The notes beneath the pieces were generated by a model. That model was given only the letters and a program-made list of their open reading frames with translations, was not told the DNA's origin and made no database searches. The translations under genes and the position numbers were made by a program. This document shows, in pieces, positions 1-51,310 of a DNA stretch of 64,000 nucleotides. Location: positions 6,051,666 through 6,115,665 of the forward strand of contig RPFO01000175.1 of the NCBI GenBank assembly GCA_009746045.1, in the 5' to 3' direction. This stretch comes from Mesostigma viride. Its lineage: Eukaryota; Streptophyta; Mesostigmatophyceae; Mesostigmatales; Mesostigmataceae. The number at the start of each line of letters is the position of its first letter. Position 1 is the first letter of the stretch.

Positions 1-430
1 GTGAGGATGCCGGCCTGTGAGGATGCGGGCCTGTGAGGATGCCGGCCTGTGAGGATGCCGGCCTGTGAGGATGCCGGCCTGTGAGGATGCTGGCCTGTGA
101 GGATGCTGGCCTGTGAGGACGTCGGCCTGTGAGGATGCCGGCCTGTGAGGATGCTGGCCTGTGAGGATGCTGGCCTGTGAGGATGCCGGCCTGTGAGGAT
201 GCTGGCCAGTGAGGATGCCGGCCTGTGAGGATGCCGGCCTGTGAGGACGTCGGCCTGTGAGGATGCGGGCCTGTGAGGATGCCAGCCTGTGAGGATGCCG
301 GCCTGTGAGGACGTCGGCCTGTGAGGATGCCGGCCTGTGAGGATGCTAGCCTGTGAGGATGCCGGCCTGTGAGAATGCTAGCCTGTGAGGATGCCGGCCT
401 GTGAGGATGCCGGCCTGTGAGGATGCCGGC
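1..430. repeat. 16-bp minisatellite (GCCTGTGAGGATGCCG)
   Basis: About 26 tandem copies of a 16-bp unit, gcctgtgaggatgccg, fill the start of the window. Variants carry gctgg, gcggg or acgtcgg. The array lies in the intron downstream of helicase exon 4 on the minus strand and continues past the left edge. The ORFs that read through it are by-products of the repeat. Confidence 0.95.
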
Positions 431-447
431 CCACCAGTGCCCCCTAC

Positions 448-2797
448 CTGGGAGGATACGTCCTCGAAGCGGATGGTGTAGCCGACCGTGGCACCCAATC
501 GCGATTCCATCTCCTCCGCCACGCGCGCCGCCACAGTCTGCGCAAAAAGGAACCACCATGAGGGAGGCGAACACGGTAGTAGGTCCTTGGGTCATGAAAG
601 GGGCACGGCTGTCATTGAGTCACGCTAGCCCATCCATAAACTAGATTGTAGCCATTATTTTTGAAAGCCCAGCTATGTTGCGCTTCCGCTTCAAAACCAC
701 CAGCAAACCTCTCCTGAATGCCAGGCAACGAGCACCCCCTGGTTCCCGCCAGCCACGCTACACCGCATGCTTTTGTGGACGACAGCAACGTAGAGCATGA
801 CCGCATCATGGGGGACCAGCAAGCCTCTGGGGCAGTCCGGGCAAAAACTAGGGGCGCCCGAGCGCGAAAACCAGGAAACAACAGCTGGTGCTAGGGGCCT
901 CATTTTGGGGCAGGCGCGCATGGCCAGGCAGACGGGCTTGGGGGCTCGCGAGATGCCATTGCTGGTTGCCACACACCGCACCGGTTCGCACGACAAGCCA
1001 CCATGTAAGGGTAAGCGACCATGTGAGGGCAAGCCACAATGTAAGGGCCCTCACCTGAGCCGCCAACCGCCGCGGTTGTGTGCAGGCGATGACGTACCCC
1101 CCCGCCGCCCATCCTGCCTCGTAGAGATACTGGTGGTGGTGGGTGGGGCGGGGGTGGGGTCACGTGTGTCGGGGAGAAAGACACGAAGGCACAGAGATAT
1201 AAGAAGGAATAAGGATACAAGAAGGAATAAGGATACAAGAAGGAATAAGGATACAAGAAGGAATAAGGATACAAGAAGGAATAAGGATACAAGAAGGAAT
1301 AAGGATACAAGAACGAATAAGGATACAAGAAGGAATAAGGATACAAGAAGGAATAAGGATACAAGAAGGAATAAGGATACAAGAAGGAATAAGGATACAA
1401 GAAGGAATAACGATACAAAATATATACTAGAATAGGAAGTGGGATACACATGTCAGAATGTGGCTATGCTGACGATAATGAATCTGGCCTGGGGACGCGG
1501 AATCCAACCGCCTTTACCCTGAAGCACCCTGAATTGTGAGCACCGTCCCTGATCCACTGAACAAAAACGGCTTTTTGCAACGATACCATGGCCAATGCAT
1601 CATAAGCTAGTGCCTAGTGCTCACGGCTTACGATAATCGCCCATTAAGGGTCCACTAGGGTTCAGCGAGGTCAATGTATCCCTTCACCACTGCAACATTA
1701 CTTGGAAAAACAATGCACGTTCCATTGACCCTTGCTTTTACATGGACGAAAGCACCGTGAAATAGAGGGTCTGCCCTTGCAATTGCATAGCAAGCCCTGG
1801 CTCAAATAATCCAATTCGATGGCGACTGCAGAAATCATGCCTAAACGAACATATGGGTAAAGTTGATGTGAAGATCAGGCAGTCGGGTGTCCTAAGAGAC
1901 TGGGACTCAGGGGCCTGGTCATCCCTGGCAGGGTTGTCAAGATATGATGCCTCCACGAGCCTTTATGGATCCACTAGTTGAGAGAAGCAATGCAAGTACC
2001 TTATCCGGGTATCTGGGTCTTTTATCCTCACGTAAAAAGAGTGTGAGCAGACCCCGCCATCCTCGCTTATAGAGGGTACTGATTGAATTTACTCATTGAT
2101 TATACCCGATGGCCAAAAAGGAAGGAGAGAAGTTCTATGGACCCTTCCTATGATCGTCCTTTGCGGCCAAATATACCCGTAAAGCGCTGCTAATAGGCAG
2201 GAAAGTTTGATTTTCTTCCCAGTTCACGAGGTGGCCTGCCAACATCACCAAACAGATATGCTTTCATCCCTAGCATATATAAGTGGCATTGGCACTCACT
2301 TGGGGGATCTGGGTTGTCTTCCCGCATCCGGTCTCGCCCAGCACGACCACGGTGGCGTGCTTTTCCAGCAAATAGAGCAAAGCCGAGCGGTACTTGAATA
2401 TTGGAAGCCTCTTCCTTTGCTCCTGTAAGCTGAACCCGCTCTCCCTACAGCCAAGTGCACCAAAGAAAACGATGCGAGGCACGACAGCCCGATAAGGAGC
2501 TAACAGATAACATGTTCGTGCTCCGTAGCTGGGATGATTTACCACAATAAATGAAATAGATTGTCTAATTTTACAGTATGAATTGCAGAATAGTTATTCT
2601 AGGTGTCCCTTGCAAGCAAACGATAAATACTTCTAGGTAAAATCAAATCGATTTCGTTGAAGGTGGTTGAACAGCTCGCGAGCCGCGTACCGGCTGTAGA
2701 GGTAATCTAAGGCGGCGCTTTCCCCCCCAGTGTCTCTGTCCGCTTGCTGAGAGAGTGGTTGGTCCGGTTTCTTAGTACCCGGCTTCCAAAAGGCCAT
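448..2797 (-). CDS. DHX35: DHX35-like DEAH-box RNA helicase, N-terminal part (exons 1-4, continues left of window)
   Basis: The gene is read on the minus strand. Exon 1 is 2797-2691 and starts with MAFWKPGTKKPD, like the conserved FWxPGT start of DHX35. Exon 2 is 2444-2300 and carries motif I (GETGCGKTTQIPQ). Exon 3 is 1129-1055 and carries YLYEAGW and motif Ia (ACTQPRR). Exon 4 is 537-448 and carries TVAARVAEEM and VGYTIRFED. All junctions are GT-AG and the phases agree: exon 1 ends in phase 2, and the first base of exon 2 completes an Arg codon. The four exons encode 139 residues in the order of the DHX35/PRP-type RecA1 domain. Motif II (DEAH), RecA2 and the C-terminal domains must lie left of position 1. 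The family consists of ATP-dependent RNA helicases linked to spliceosomes. The start is the first ATG giving the conserved N-terminus; another ATG lies 7 codons upstream in the same frame. The residue before TVAAR is Gln where relatives usually have Val. Family assignment is fairly secure; the exact orthologue is inference. Confidence 0.85.
1196..1425. repeat. 18-bp minisatellite (AAGAAGGAATAAGGATAC)
   Basis: Twelve to thirteen nearly perfect copies of an 18-bp unit lie in the helicase intron between exons 2 and 3. One copy has aacgaa in place of aaggaa and the last has aacgat. Because 18 is a multiple of three, all frames stay open and give false repetitive ORFs such as RNKDTR. Confidence 0.95.
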
Positions 2798-3465
2798 GGC
2801 AGAGTAGTTACTACACAAGCTATCGCTGGATCAGCGACATCATTACTCGTGCAACCTCTGATATCTCGTGGCGGGAGGTCATATTCCAAAACCCAGCAGA
2901 TCAAGGCAACGTGTGTACGTCGATGCGTAGGCACAGTCCAATACCTACGTCCGGGATAACCATCCGCTTCACCTTTTGCGGGTAGCCATAGCCACAATAA
3001 ATCAAGTGAATAAGCTGGACGTTAATTCCATCACGTGAGGTCGGGCATGCTCGGCAAAATAGACAAATCACGTAAGTTATGCTGAACAACGCGCGCTCCC
3101 TGCATGCGCAGGGCAGGGCTGACTACGATTGCTACGGTACTGTACAGCAAATTTACGCGCGAAATAGGCGCGAAAGCCGCATACGCATCAAGCACGTGTA
3201 GGTCCGTCGTCCAGAACGCACGAGGTTGGTGACTGTTGACAGGTTGCCGCAAAGTGACGCGGGCATGAGACCGCTGAATCCAGCGAAGAAATATCTGCCG
3301 AAAGAAATTGCGCTGCTTTCGCGGGACGTTTCTCCATCTACTTTTGACACCTGCTCTAATAACGTCAAAATTTGCCGCCATTAAGGCGTCAGCCTCACCG
3401 TTCTTGCCTGCTTTGTTTGCGGCGCACCGATACCTGTTCTAGTCCCATGCGTTGACGGTTCGTGC
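2798..3465. promoter_or_regulatory. Shared intergenic region between divergent helicase and panB
   Basis: These 668 bp separate the helicase start (2797, minus) from the panB start (3466, plus), so they should hold both promoters and 5' UTRs. I see no convincing TATA box and no conserved coding segment. Short ORFs here match nothing. A bidirectional promoter is inferred only from gene orientation. Confidence 0.45.
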
Positions 3466-8816
<5,351 letters not shown>

Positions 8817-9940
8817 GCGAGGGCGAGGGCGCTGGCCGATGCTGTCGGCTGTTTCTCGTTATTGCTCTGGGAAGCTAAGCTGGGAAGTTTGGCCAATTGG
8901 CATTCTAATCCTTGCATTATTCTCCCTGATGATAATCTGCCCCCAGTCATGAGCTGTAGGTCAATCAATGTGGCAAGGACGACAGGTTTGAGGACCAGGA
9001 AGAATGCCTCCTTGGGCAGGAGCCAAGTAGTGACATTTGCCAGGACATTTCCTTAGCCCTAGTGGTGGAAGTATGTGATGTGCCCAGGCACCCTGCCCGT
9101 TGCCACGAGCCCGCTGGTGCAAGGAACCATGCCTTTCAGTACATGCCGGGGGTCTTGTAAATTCTCGTCCATTCCCGCAGAGTACACCATCGTTCACGAT
9201 TAATCCTGGCAACCCTTGCAAAATAGCTGTGCAGGCAGCAGGCCACAAATGCCCCAGGTATCGCATGCACGTGCATGGAGCTGATGGTGGGAAACAATTG
9301 CTTGATCCTGATGTCTTTCCAGACCTGACGGCCCACCTTCATCTGTATTGGCAGTTTGGCACAGACTTCCTCTGCACCTGACCACCACCCCGCAACGATA
9401 ACGTGGCTCCAAATTTGACATGACACTGTTGGAGGACAAATATGCCATACATGGTACACACCGACATTTTGTTAGAGAGAGTTTCAGGTGGAGTGCCAGC
9501 TGGTTGTCACAGTTGACACATGACCTCTGGTATAGCAGCCCCTGTTTTTTTTGGGCTAGATGCATGGCACTAAATTCTCAGGAGCCTTTTAAATTTCATG
9601 CACAGCTGTGTTCGCTGCGCATATCCCTTCCCCCCCATGTCTTCAGCGGGGGGGCCTTGAGCTAGAGCGAACTTTTAAATTACATGGTAATGGGGTAAAG
9701 AATGAGCTCGAGATTGTATGATGAGCTAGACATACATGTTGTGCATTGGCTGATTTCGATAGTACCGGCTACGCCCCCTTCTACTAAAAAGAAGGATTCA
9801 GCCGTGTTCAGCCCGTCTCACGGTGCGAGACTGAACAAGTCTCGCGTGCAGACACGTGTGTAGTACTCCTACACACAGATCTCGAGTGATTTATCTAGTA
9901 CCAAATCCGAAAGGCTTGCATCACTCCCCGGACAGGAGAA
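8817..9940. other. Intergenic region downstream of panB
   Basis: I see no supported gene. The region must contain the panB 3' UTR and polyadenylation site, which I cannot place. A C7/G7 inverted repeat with an 11-nt loop lies at 9630-9654. GTCTC/GAGAC inverted repeats cluster at 9800-9850. ORFs are short and without recognisable motifs. Confidence 0.5.
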
Positions 9941-9977
9941 CTTTTGCGGATGACTGTAGGTGTAAGTTGGCGATGCC

Positions 9978-10135
9978 ATGGTAACCGGAGACGTCCGTCC
10001 TATAGTCAGCAAAATTGGTGCGAGAGGTCCCCAGTTCGATTCCGGTCGGATTCATTTGCAGATCGCGTTTTCCGCGTTTTCCGCGGCCTGGCACTGAACG
10101 CAAAGGTTTTCACCTTTGCGGAGTGTCTGATCAGA
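9978..10135 (+). repeat. Possible tRNA-derived SINE-like relic
   Basis: A box-A-like segment (tagtcagcaaaattgg, about 10008-10023) is followed by a box-B-like segment (agttcgattcc, about 10033-10043). The flanking gtccgtc and gtcggat could pair as a degenerate acceptor stem. The body is about ten bases too short for a functional tRNA, so this is at best a tRNA-derived relic. A perfect 8-bp hairpin (cgcaaagg/cctttgcg) follows at 10099-10120. Confidence 0.3.
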
Positions 10136-10254
10136 ATACATGTTGTGCATTGCATATGCATGTAAAACTAAAATTACGTAAAACATCGTTAGGTACATCT
10201 GGATCTCAAGAAGTTAGTTTGTTGATTATATCTGGATTAATTAAACTACCCCGC

Positions 10255-10325
10255 TCCAGGCCGCTTTCAAGCTGTTGAGCAGCTGGCTCCCCGACTGCGA
10301 GGACGACATGAAGACCCGGGATGGT
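10255..10325 (+). pseudogene. Short non-LTR reverse transcriptase fragment
   Basis: The plus strand reads FKLLSSWLPDCEDDMKTRDG. This parallels LGSWLPDSEDDIR in the larger RT relic read on the minus strand at 52813-53190. The fragment is about 20 codons long and flanked by non-coding sequence, so it is a scrap of the same LINE-type family. Confidence 0.5.
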
Positions 10326-10703
10326 ATTAAACTAAATTGTAACATATCTCCGTTGGGAGTGCATGTAGCACATGTCCCTGAGAAGGGGCATATATTCTGA
10401 TTTGAAGGGGCATATGGCTTTTAATACATTCTGGGCTACTTCCAGCAAGGGTAGGGTGTAAACTACACCATATGCTCTGGGCGCCTGCACCACTATATGT
10501 ATTCCAGCACCTAAGGTGCGGACATAGGGTGGAAGACATGGCTAAACAAGCTAGGGCTAGGGCATGGCTTCTCAGCGGAGAGTAGCTCTCTGCATAGGCA
10601 GAGCTGGGCTAAATTCTTAATGCATCATCCGTGGGGCCGGAGTCCCATTATAGGCGCACGAGCGCATAGGCGTGAGCCACGTGCTAAGCTAAGCCTGACT
10701 AAT

Positions 10704-11540
10704 CTACACTACTGCTATATATTCCCTACTGAGACTGGGTTTGCGCTGGGGTGGCAGGGGGCGCCTGCCAGAGCTTGTGGTCGACGTGGATGACCGCCCC
10801 CATCCAGTATACCGGTTCCCCCCCCGTGTTCTGCCGGAGCTGGAGGTAGGTCGGCCATGGCTCCCGCGTCGCCCCTGTTGCTGTGCCAGGGTCAAGTCGT
10901 CGTCCAGCGTGTAGGAAGTCCCCGAGAGCTTCTTGCGGCATTTAAGGAAACAACAGCTTATCCGCCATGCACTTAAAGATGAGGAGCAGGGGAGCCGGGC
11001 CAGCCTTACCCCGCGCGCGAAGGAAGGCAAAAAAAAGGGGAAGGCGGACAGCCGACATCTGCAGCTCACCAGTGCGTTGCATGGGGGTAAGAATGTCGTG
11101 CACGCTGTGGCAAGAGACTCGAGGATTCACCTGCCGGCTGGTCGAAGTGCTTGATGATGACATTGTGGCTGCGCTGGGTGAGGTCGGCCTCCTCGCGGAG
11201 GTCGAGAGTTTGTTCAGTGCTTGAGCTGTGCCGCGATATCGATGGTGGAGGCGCCGGCGGTGGAGGTGGTGTGGTGCAATTCAGCATGTCCGCCCAGGTC
11301 TGGCTGGGTGGGAGGAGCATCGTTGGCTGGGCCAGCAGGTGCGGGCCAGGCGGCAATGTCCTTCACCGAGGGCGGTGAGGCCTGCGGTGTTTTGCAGGCG
11401 CTCAATGGCGATGGCGTTGCATGTCGTGGAGGCGTTTGTCGATGGCGAGGATCGAGCTGGGCCTTGATGTCCGCAGTGGAGGTGGAGGTGGCAGTGGAGG
11501 TGGAGGCGAGGAGGGTGGAGGTGGAGCTAGGTGGCAGTCA
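10704..11540 (-). pseudogene. Non-LTR retrotransposon ORF1 relic, copy A
   Basis: Read on the minus strand, several frames together give the parts of a LINE ORF1-type protein: a TWADML motif, a short helical segment with REEADLTQRSHNVIIKHFD, then TLDDDLTLAQQQGRR and WPTYLQLRQNTGGEPVYW. The same order of motifs recurs in the copies near 13200-13960, 54214-54770 and 58360-58650. Frames change at least twice, so this copy is dead. Sequence at 10330-10560, beyond the ORF end, is similar to that at 57950-58120, which shows that the repeat extends past the coding part. L1-like ORF1 proteins bind element RNA; the assignment here rests on motif layout and copy number. Confidence 0.6.
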
Positions 11541-11585
11541 TGGTGGCTATATACCACCATGCTGGCAATATACTGGCCACCATGG

Positions 11586-11615
11586 TGGCTATATACTGAG
11601 CTCAGTATATAGCCA
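11586..11615. repeat. 30-bp perfect palindrome
   Basis: The arm tggctatatactgag is followed directly by its exact reverse complement, with the centre at GAGCTC. It sits at the boundary between ORF1 copies A and B. A partial copy of the arm (tggctatatac) lies about 45 bp upstream. Confidence 0.9.
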
Positions 11616-11806
11616 GCGTGCCTCCCATTGCTGCCAGTGACATCGATCTGCAGCGAGGAGAGTCACGGTCTGCTGGAGGGCTTCCGTAAGGATATGGAGC
11701 GGAGAGTACATGTGGGTGCGGAAATGGATGGAGCCCAGATCTCGCCGATCCCGTCGCCGTTGTTGCTGCGCCAGGGTCACTGAGTCGTCGTCAAGGGTGA
11801 AGTGAG
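11616..11806 (-). pseudogene. Non-LTR ORF1 relic, copy B, segment cut off by hAT insertion
   Basis: The minus strand reads LDDDSVTLAQQQRRRDR, the same C-terminal motif as in the other ORF1 copies. The matching upstream half of this copy resumes at 13194 after the hAT-type element. The junction is the duplicated octamer gaagtgag. An uninterrupted version of this site is visible near 58540-58590. Confidence 0.65.
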
Positions 11807-13193
11807 CAGTGCTTCTGCTAACGGGACTATTTCGTCAACCGGTTGACGAATTTTGAAAATAGTAGTAAAATAGTCAACCATTTTGGGCAATTCGTCAACC
11901 ACATTCGTCAACCAACTCGGCAATTCGTCAACCAATTGACGAATATGTTCCGAAGTTCGTCAACCGGTTTCACGAAATGTTTAGGGTATTCGTCAACCAC
12001 CTAAGTCCTGAAGGCCAGACCTAAGGTCCAGCGGCGCGGCGTCAGGCCGTCAGCCCGTACCATCTGAATCCTAGGTACGCTGCAGTTGGAGTTGGTTTGG
12101 AAAGACAGTACGTCAGTACGGTTCAGGACAATGCTCGGGTACCAAAACTGAAGACGAGCAAGGCAGGACTTGAGCCGACCAGGGCATGAAAAAATTATTA
12201 CCTGTAATCACTCTGGTGTTTGGTGGGCAATCATGGTATTAATTACGTGACGACCTCAGGCCGTCTGGCGACTTCATGTGCGATAAAATATTGCATGCGA
12301 AATTGTTTCGATAATGGCGGCGGCGATGTTTAGGTAGTGTTGCATGAGCTAGAGAATGTCGAAGAAAAACGGGTTGGCAGGTTTCAAGACTAGCACCTTA
12401 GATGCTCTGTTTAAGAAGCAAGCTGGAGAAATTGTAGAAACGGAAAATATCGTCGACCTAGGCCGCAGTTTAGATGAAAAGGAGGGCAGGCAGGGTCGCG
12501 ACAAACGCAAGAGAGTAGAGCGTGAGGAAGAGCATGGGTCTAATGCGCAGGAAGAGGAAGATGGCGGCCAGTCAGCATCATCTGACAGCGCCTCAAACTC
12601 TGGCGAGGAGGAATCTGGCGAGGAGGAATCTGGCGAGGAGGGGGCCTAGACAGAAAGGAGCAAGGCCGATGATGACGGCAGCTCTGAGCCAGGGGAGAAG
12701 AAGGGGAAGAAGAAGGGCAAGAGAAAGCCAGCAGCGAAAAGGCAGAGACAGGAGTACAACCAGTGGACAGGCGCGCGCAGCGCGCAGGGTGCAGGGCCAA
12801 GCTCGGACAAAACTGTGCCAGTAGTGCCTGTTGATAGCAGTGAGGAGGATGTAATGGTTGTTTAATGGCCTCGTGCTGTGCACACTTGACTCAGGCCTAG
12901 CTGTGAACCATACTAGTAATTATTCTGTAGTTTATGCAGTTGTCAACAACCACTATGTGATATTATGTTTTATCCACATGCATTACATGCGTGTGTGAGG
13001 CGTGAGCGACCTTACGTTAATTATGAAGAAATAAAGCTTCCTCCTCCCCCCCCCCCCAGGGTTGACGAAGCGCCAAGGCAAATAGTCAACCAGTTTGACG
13101 AATTGCTGAGGCAAATAGTCAACCATTTGACGAAGTGCCGAGGCAAATAGTCAACAAGTTGACGAATGACAAAAACCCTTAGCAGAAGCACTG
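11807..13193. mobile_element. hAT-type DNA transposon, 1,387 bp, probably non-autonomous
   Basis: The ends are a perfect 15-bp terminal inverted repeat, CAGTGCTTCTGCTAA, at 11807-11821 and 13179-13193. They are flanked by an exact 8-bp target duplication, gaagtgag, at 11799-11806 and 13194-13201. An 8-bp duplication and a CAGTG terminus are typical of the hAT superfamily. Many copies of TTCGTCAAC in both orientations lie inside each end (about 11829-11998 and 13060-13166), as expected for subterminal transposase-binding repeats. The interior holds only a 170-codon acidic/basic ORF, far too short for a hAT transposase, so mobility would need a transposase from elsewhere. The element sits inside LINE ORF1 copy B. 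Confidence 0.9.
12356..12865 (+). pseudogene. Small charged ORF inside the hAT-type element, with one in-frame stop
   Basis: The reading frame opens with MSKKNGLAGFKTSTLDALF and runs through an acidic segment with two EESGEEE-like repeats to a TAG at 12647-12649. It then continues in the same frame (basic KGKKKGKRKPAAKRQRQEY, then SSEEDVMVV) to a TAA at 12863-12865. Sensible sequence on both sides suggests one 169-residue protein broken by a single stop, or stop read-through. The basic cluster resembles a nuclear localisation signal. It may be joined N- and C-terminal remnants of a transposase after internal deletion, or an accessory protein. I do not recognise a catalytic domain. Confidence 0.5.
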
Positions 13194-13960
13194 GAAGTGA
13201 GTCTTCTCGAGCCGCTTGCGGCGTCTGAGAAAAGAAATATCTTGTTCGCCGGGTTCTTAAAGGTGAGGAGGAGCGGGGGCGCCCCTGCCTTACCCCGTGC
13301 GCGGGGACTAGGCGGCGGGCGACCAGCTCGATCTGACCATTAAGGCCCATGCGACCAAGTACTTCTCTATTAAACGCACGCGTAAGCTTCTCGGAATTCT
13401 CACCTTCCTCCTTGTCGAAGTTTTTGACGATGACGTTGAGGCTGCGCTTGGCGAGCTCGGCCTCCTCGCGGATCGAGGTCAAGCGTCTGCTGCTGGAGCT
13501 GTGCTGCGACGGCGGAGGTGGTGGAGGTGGTATGCTGCTTAAGCATGTCCGCCCAGGTCGGGATGGGAGGAGCATCGCCAGCCAGGCCAGTTGGGGCGGG
13601 CTTGCATGGCGGCAATGTCCTTCACCGCCTGGGCGGTGAGGCCTGCGGTGTTTTGCAGGACCTCGATGGCGATTGCATTGTCCTGTGCTGATCGATGTCG
13701 CGGAGCTGGGCGGTGATGGAGTCGGTGGAGGCGGAGGGGGGGGTGCATGGGGGTGGAGGCGAGGGGGGTGGCAGTGGCGGTGGGGATGGTGCCCGGAGCT
13801 CAGCAGCCAGCATGCGACCCACAGCTGCAGCGAGGGGCGTCACGTGCTGTGAGATGGCTGCGTGGAGGTGGAGGAGGAGGGTGGATTCGGTCAAGGGGAC
13901 GGGTTGCCAGAGGTCCGCGGAAGCACGCTGAAGGATGGAAAAGAGCTAGGGCGGCAAGCT
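13194..13960 (-). pseudogene. Non-LTR ORF1 relic, copy B, main segment
   Basis: The minus strand carries a proline-rich N-terminal region (PPPLPPPSPPPP), a TWADML motif and the conserved segment AKRSLNVIVKNFDKEEGEN followed by LTRAFNREVLGRMGL. This is the RRM-like core expected of a LINE ORF1 protein, preceded by a short predicted coiled coil. Copy A at 11066-11500 has the same order. Frame changes are present. With the hAT-type element removed, this segment joins the TLDDD segment at 11616-11806 across one copy of gaagtgag. Confidence 0.65.
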
Positions 13961-14464
13961 GAAGGCGCGGTCGCGACCAGCCACTGAGACAGGTCAGCTG
14001 CGCGGATCGGAGTTGAAACTTGCCGTCAGACTGGCTGCGGAAGCATTTGTGGCGTTGCCGGAGGCGCTGACCCAGGTCAAGAAGGGAGGCATACGACCCA
14101 TAAAACAGGAGCTCCAGTACGTATCCGGATGTGTGGCCTGTCGAAATAGCCGGGTCTGTTGACGTCGAAGGTGGAAAATAACTCGTCAACGTCAAAGTCA
14201 TACTCAGACCAGCTAGGTTCGGTTGGGCGGCTGCGTTAGTTGGGCTCAGGCGAGGCTGAAAGCGAGGCATGAAGCCTGGGAGGGTGCTGGGCGACCACCA
14301 GTGCGCGACTAGTGTCACGTCTGCCTGCCGGACCTGAGGGTGAGGCTGCAGCCGGAGCTGTAGTTTTATTTTCATTGTCGAGCGCAGCCGCCAGGCTGCG
14401 TTGCGTCGCCGTATATAGGTCACAGACTCACAGTACCGGTACCCCAATATATTACCGATACTAG

Positions 14465-17209
<2,745 letters not shown>

Positions 17210-18600
17210 CGGCGTACCTTGTTGTCGTCTCCCACAATCTGGCTCTCGACTACTCGGCGGAACCGTTTGCTACGGAATCGTTTGCTAGGAAACATCAAGA
17301 TGTTGTACCAACGCGGGTGCGGTGTATCCAATGTTGCAACCGTACATGTCCGCGCTCAGTATCTTTGTTTCTTGTATGTTTGTGATGGCATGTTGTTCAG
17401 TGTCCTGGCCCTCGGCCGTTTCCAAACCTCTGCTGCCCACGTGCGGCGTGGGACACCAGTCACCACTCACCAGTCACCACCACCACAACACCACAACAGT
17501 CCACCACCACAACATGAGCCTGCACAGTCTCTGCTGCGGTGCCCCATGTGGGCACTGGGCAACAACAACAACAGGTGACATACGAGCGAGTTGGCGACTT
17601 TGCGCTTCGAGGTAAAGCCGTCCAGCTCAAGGGTGCCCCGACCGCGCCCTCTCACGCGCAATGAAAGCACTGCCACGCCGCTGTGTCTCGCCGCAATTTA
17701 CATGCATCATTGCTGCGTCAAGGGTCTTAGCCGGTACTTTTCGACGACGACCAATATATCTGCTGCGCACAGCTGTATTGTATGCCATGCCATGAAATCG
17801 GCGTAATCGTTGCAGTCTGCCAGTGTCTGGAGTACAAATGCCACCAGCGCGCTAGCAGTACTTATGACCTGCGCTTACTCGTTAAAAAATTATTTTAGTT
17901 AAATGCAGGCCGCCAGAGGCCGCACAAAAAAAACAGTGAATCCAACAACAACGTACCACTTATCAAGAACCAAACATCAGTGATACTATATCATTGTGTC
18001 AAAAGCGTGTCAGTTTCCAGCATGCGCATGCATATGATAACCACGTACAATTGGACGTACTGGTAGTACGTATACGTGCGTTTTGCGGCCAACAAGACGA
18101 AAGAGGGAGCGTTATGCGGCCGTGATCTCGTGACGCTGAGGGTGCAATTCAGCATGCTGACCATCGATCACCGCAGGATTTGTTGTTGGAACATTAACAG
18201 CTTCTCCATGGTGGCGTCGGGATCGACAGTTGGCCGGCCCAACAGGCTGGCACAAACGGAAGCTGATCGAGATATCGATCATTAAATCATATTTATACCA
18301 GTACAAGCATTTTGCTGGCCGCCCATGCATTATACCCCGAGCTTTTTTTCCCCGCGCCCATTATAGCTAGTGAATATAGCCGGCGGAGCTGGCCAACGGA
18401 AACCTGGCAGAAGTTGCAGATTATTATGGCCGTAATGCTGTCGCATGAGCTGCGCATGCATGCGCACCGGTACAGCAGTTTCTGGTGACAACCTTCAATG
18501 ATTGTGCATGTGGCCTGCTTCGGTCATGCACCACGTGCACGCTGCCAGACGCCATTGAACGATTCTGCTGATTCGATCGGCGACCGGCAAGGGCTTCGTC
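17210..18600. other. Intergenic region upstream of the giant AAA-VWA gene
   Basis: I see no gene here. Just after the TTG tract is a stretch of CAC/CAA-type triplets on the plus strand (about 17456-17575, with CAACAACAACAACA near its end). The remainder is non-repetitive with short ORFs only. An alternative non-coding first exon of the downstream gene cannot be excluded. Confidence 0.5.
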
Positions 18601-18625
18601 TAGAGCTTCATTATACGTGATCAGC

Positions 18626-18634
18626 TTATATATC
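18626..18634 (+). promoter_or_regulatory. TATA-like element upstream of the giant gene
   Basis: The element ttatatatc lies about 48 bp before the ATG at 18682. Its spacing would place transcription start some 20 bp before the ATG, giving a very short 5' UTR. The start context (accatcATGG) is favourable. The assignment rests on sequence alone. Confidence 0.3.
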
Positions 18635-18681
18635 AATATGCAGGGGCATATTGCAACTTAGCGACCAAATCTCCAACCATC

Positions 18682-51310
<32,629 letters not shown>

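Noticed and set aside
797..1451. ORFs with RNKDTR or LYPYSF repeats
   Set aside because: They come from the 18-bp minisatellite in a helicase intron; its length keeps all frames open.
9978..10060. Functional tRNA gene
   Set aside because: The body is too short, there is no anticodon stem, and the acceptor stem is mismatched; it is kept only as a possible SINE relic.
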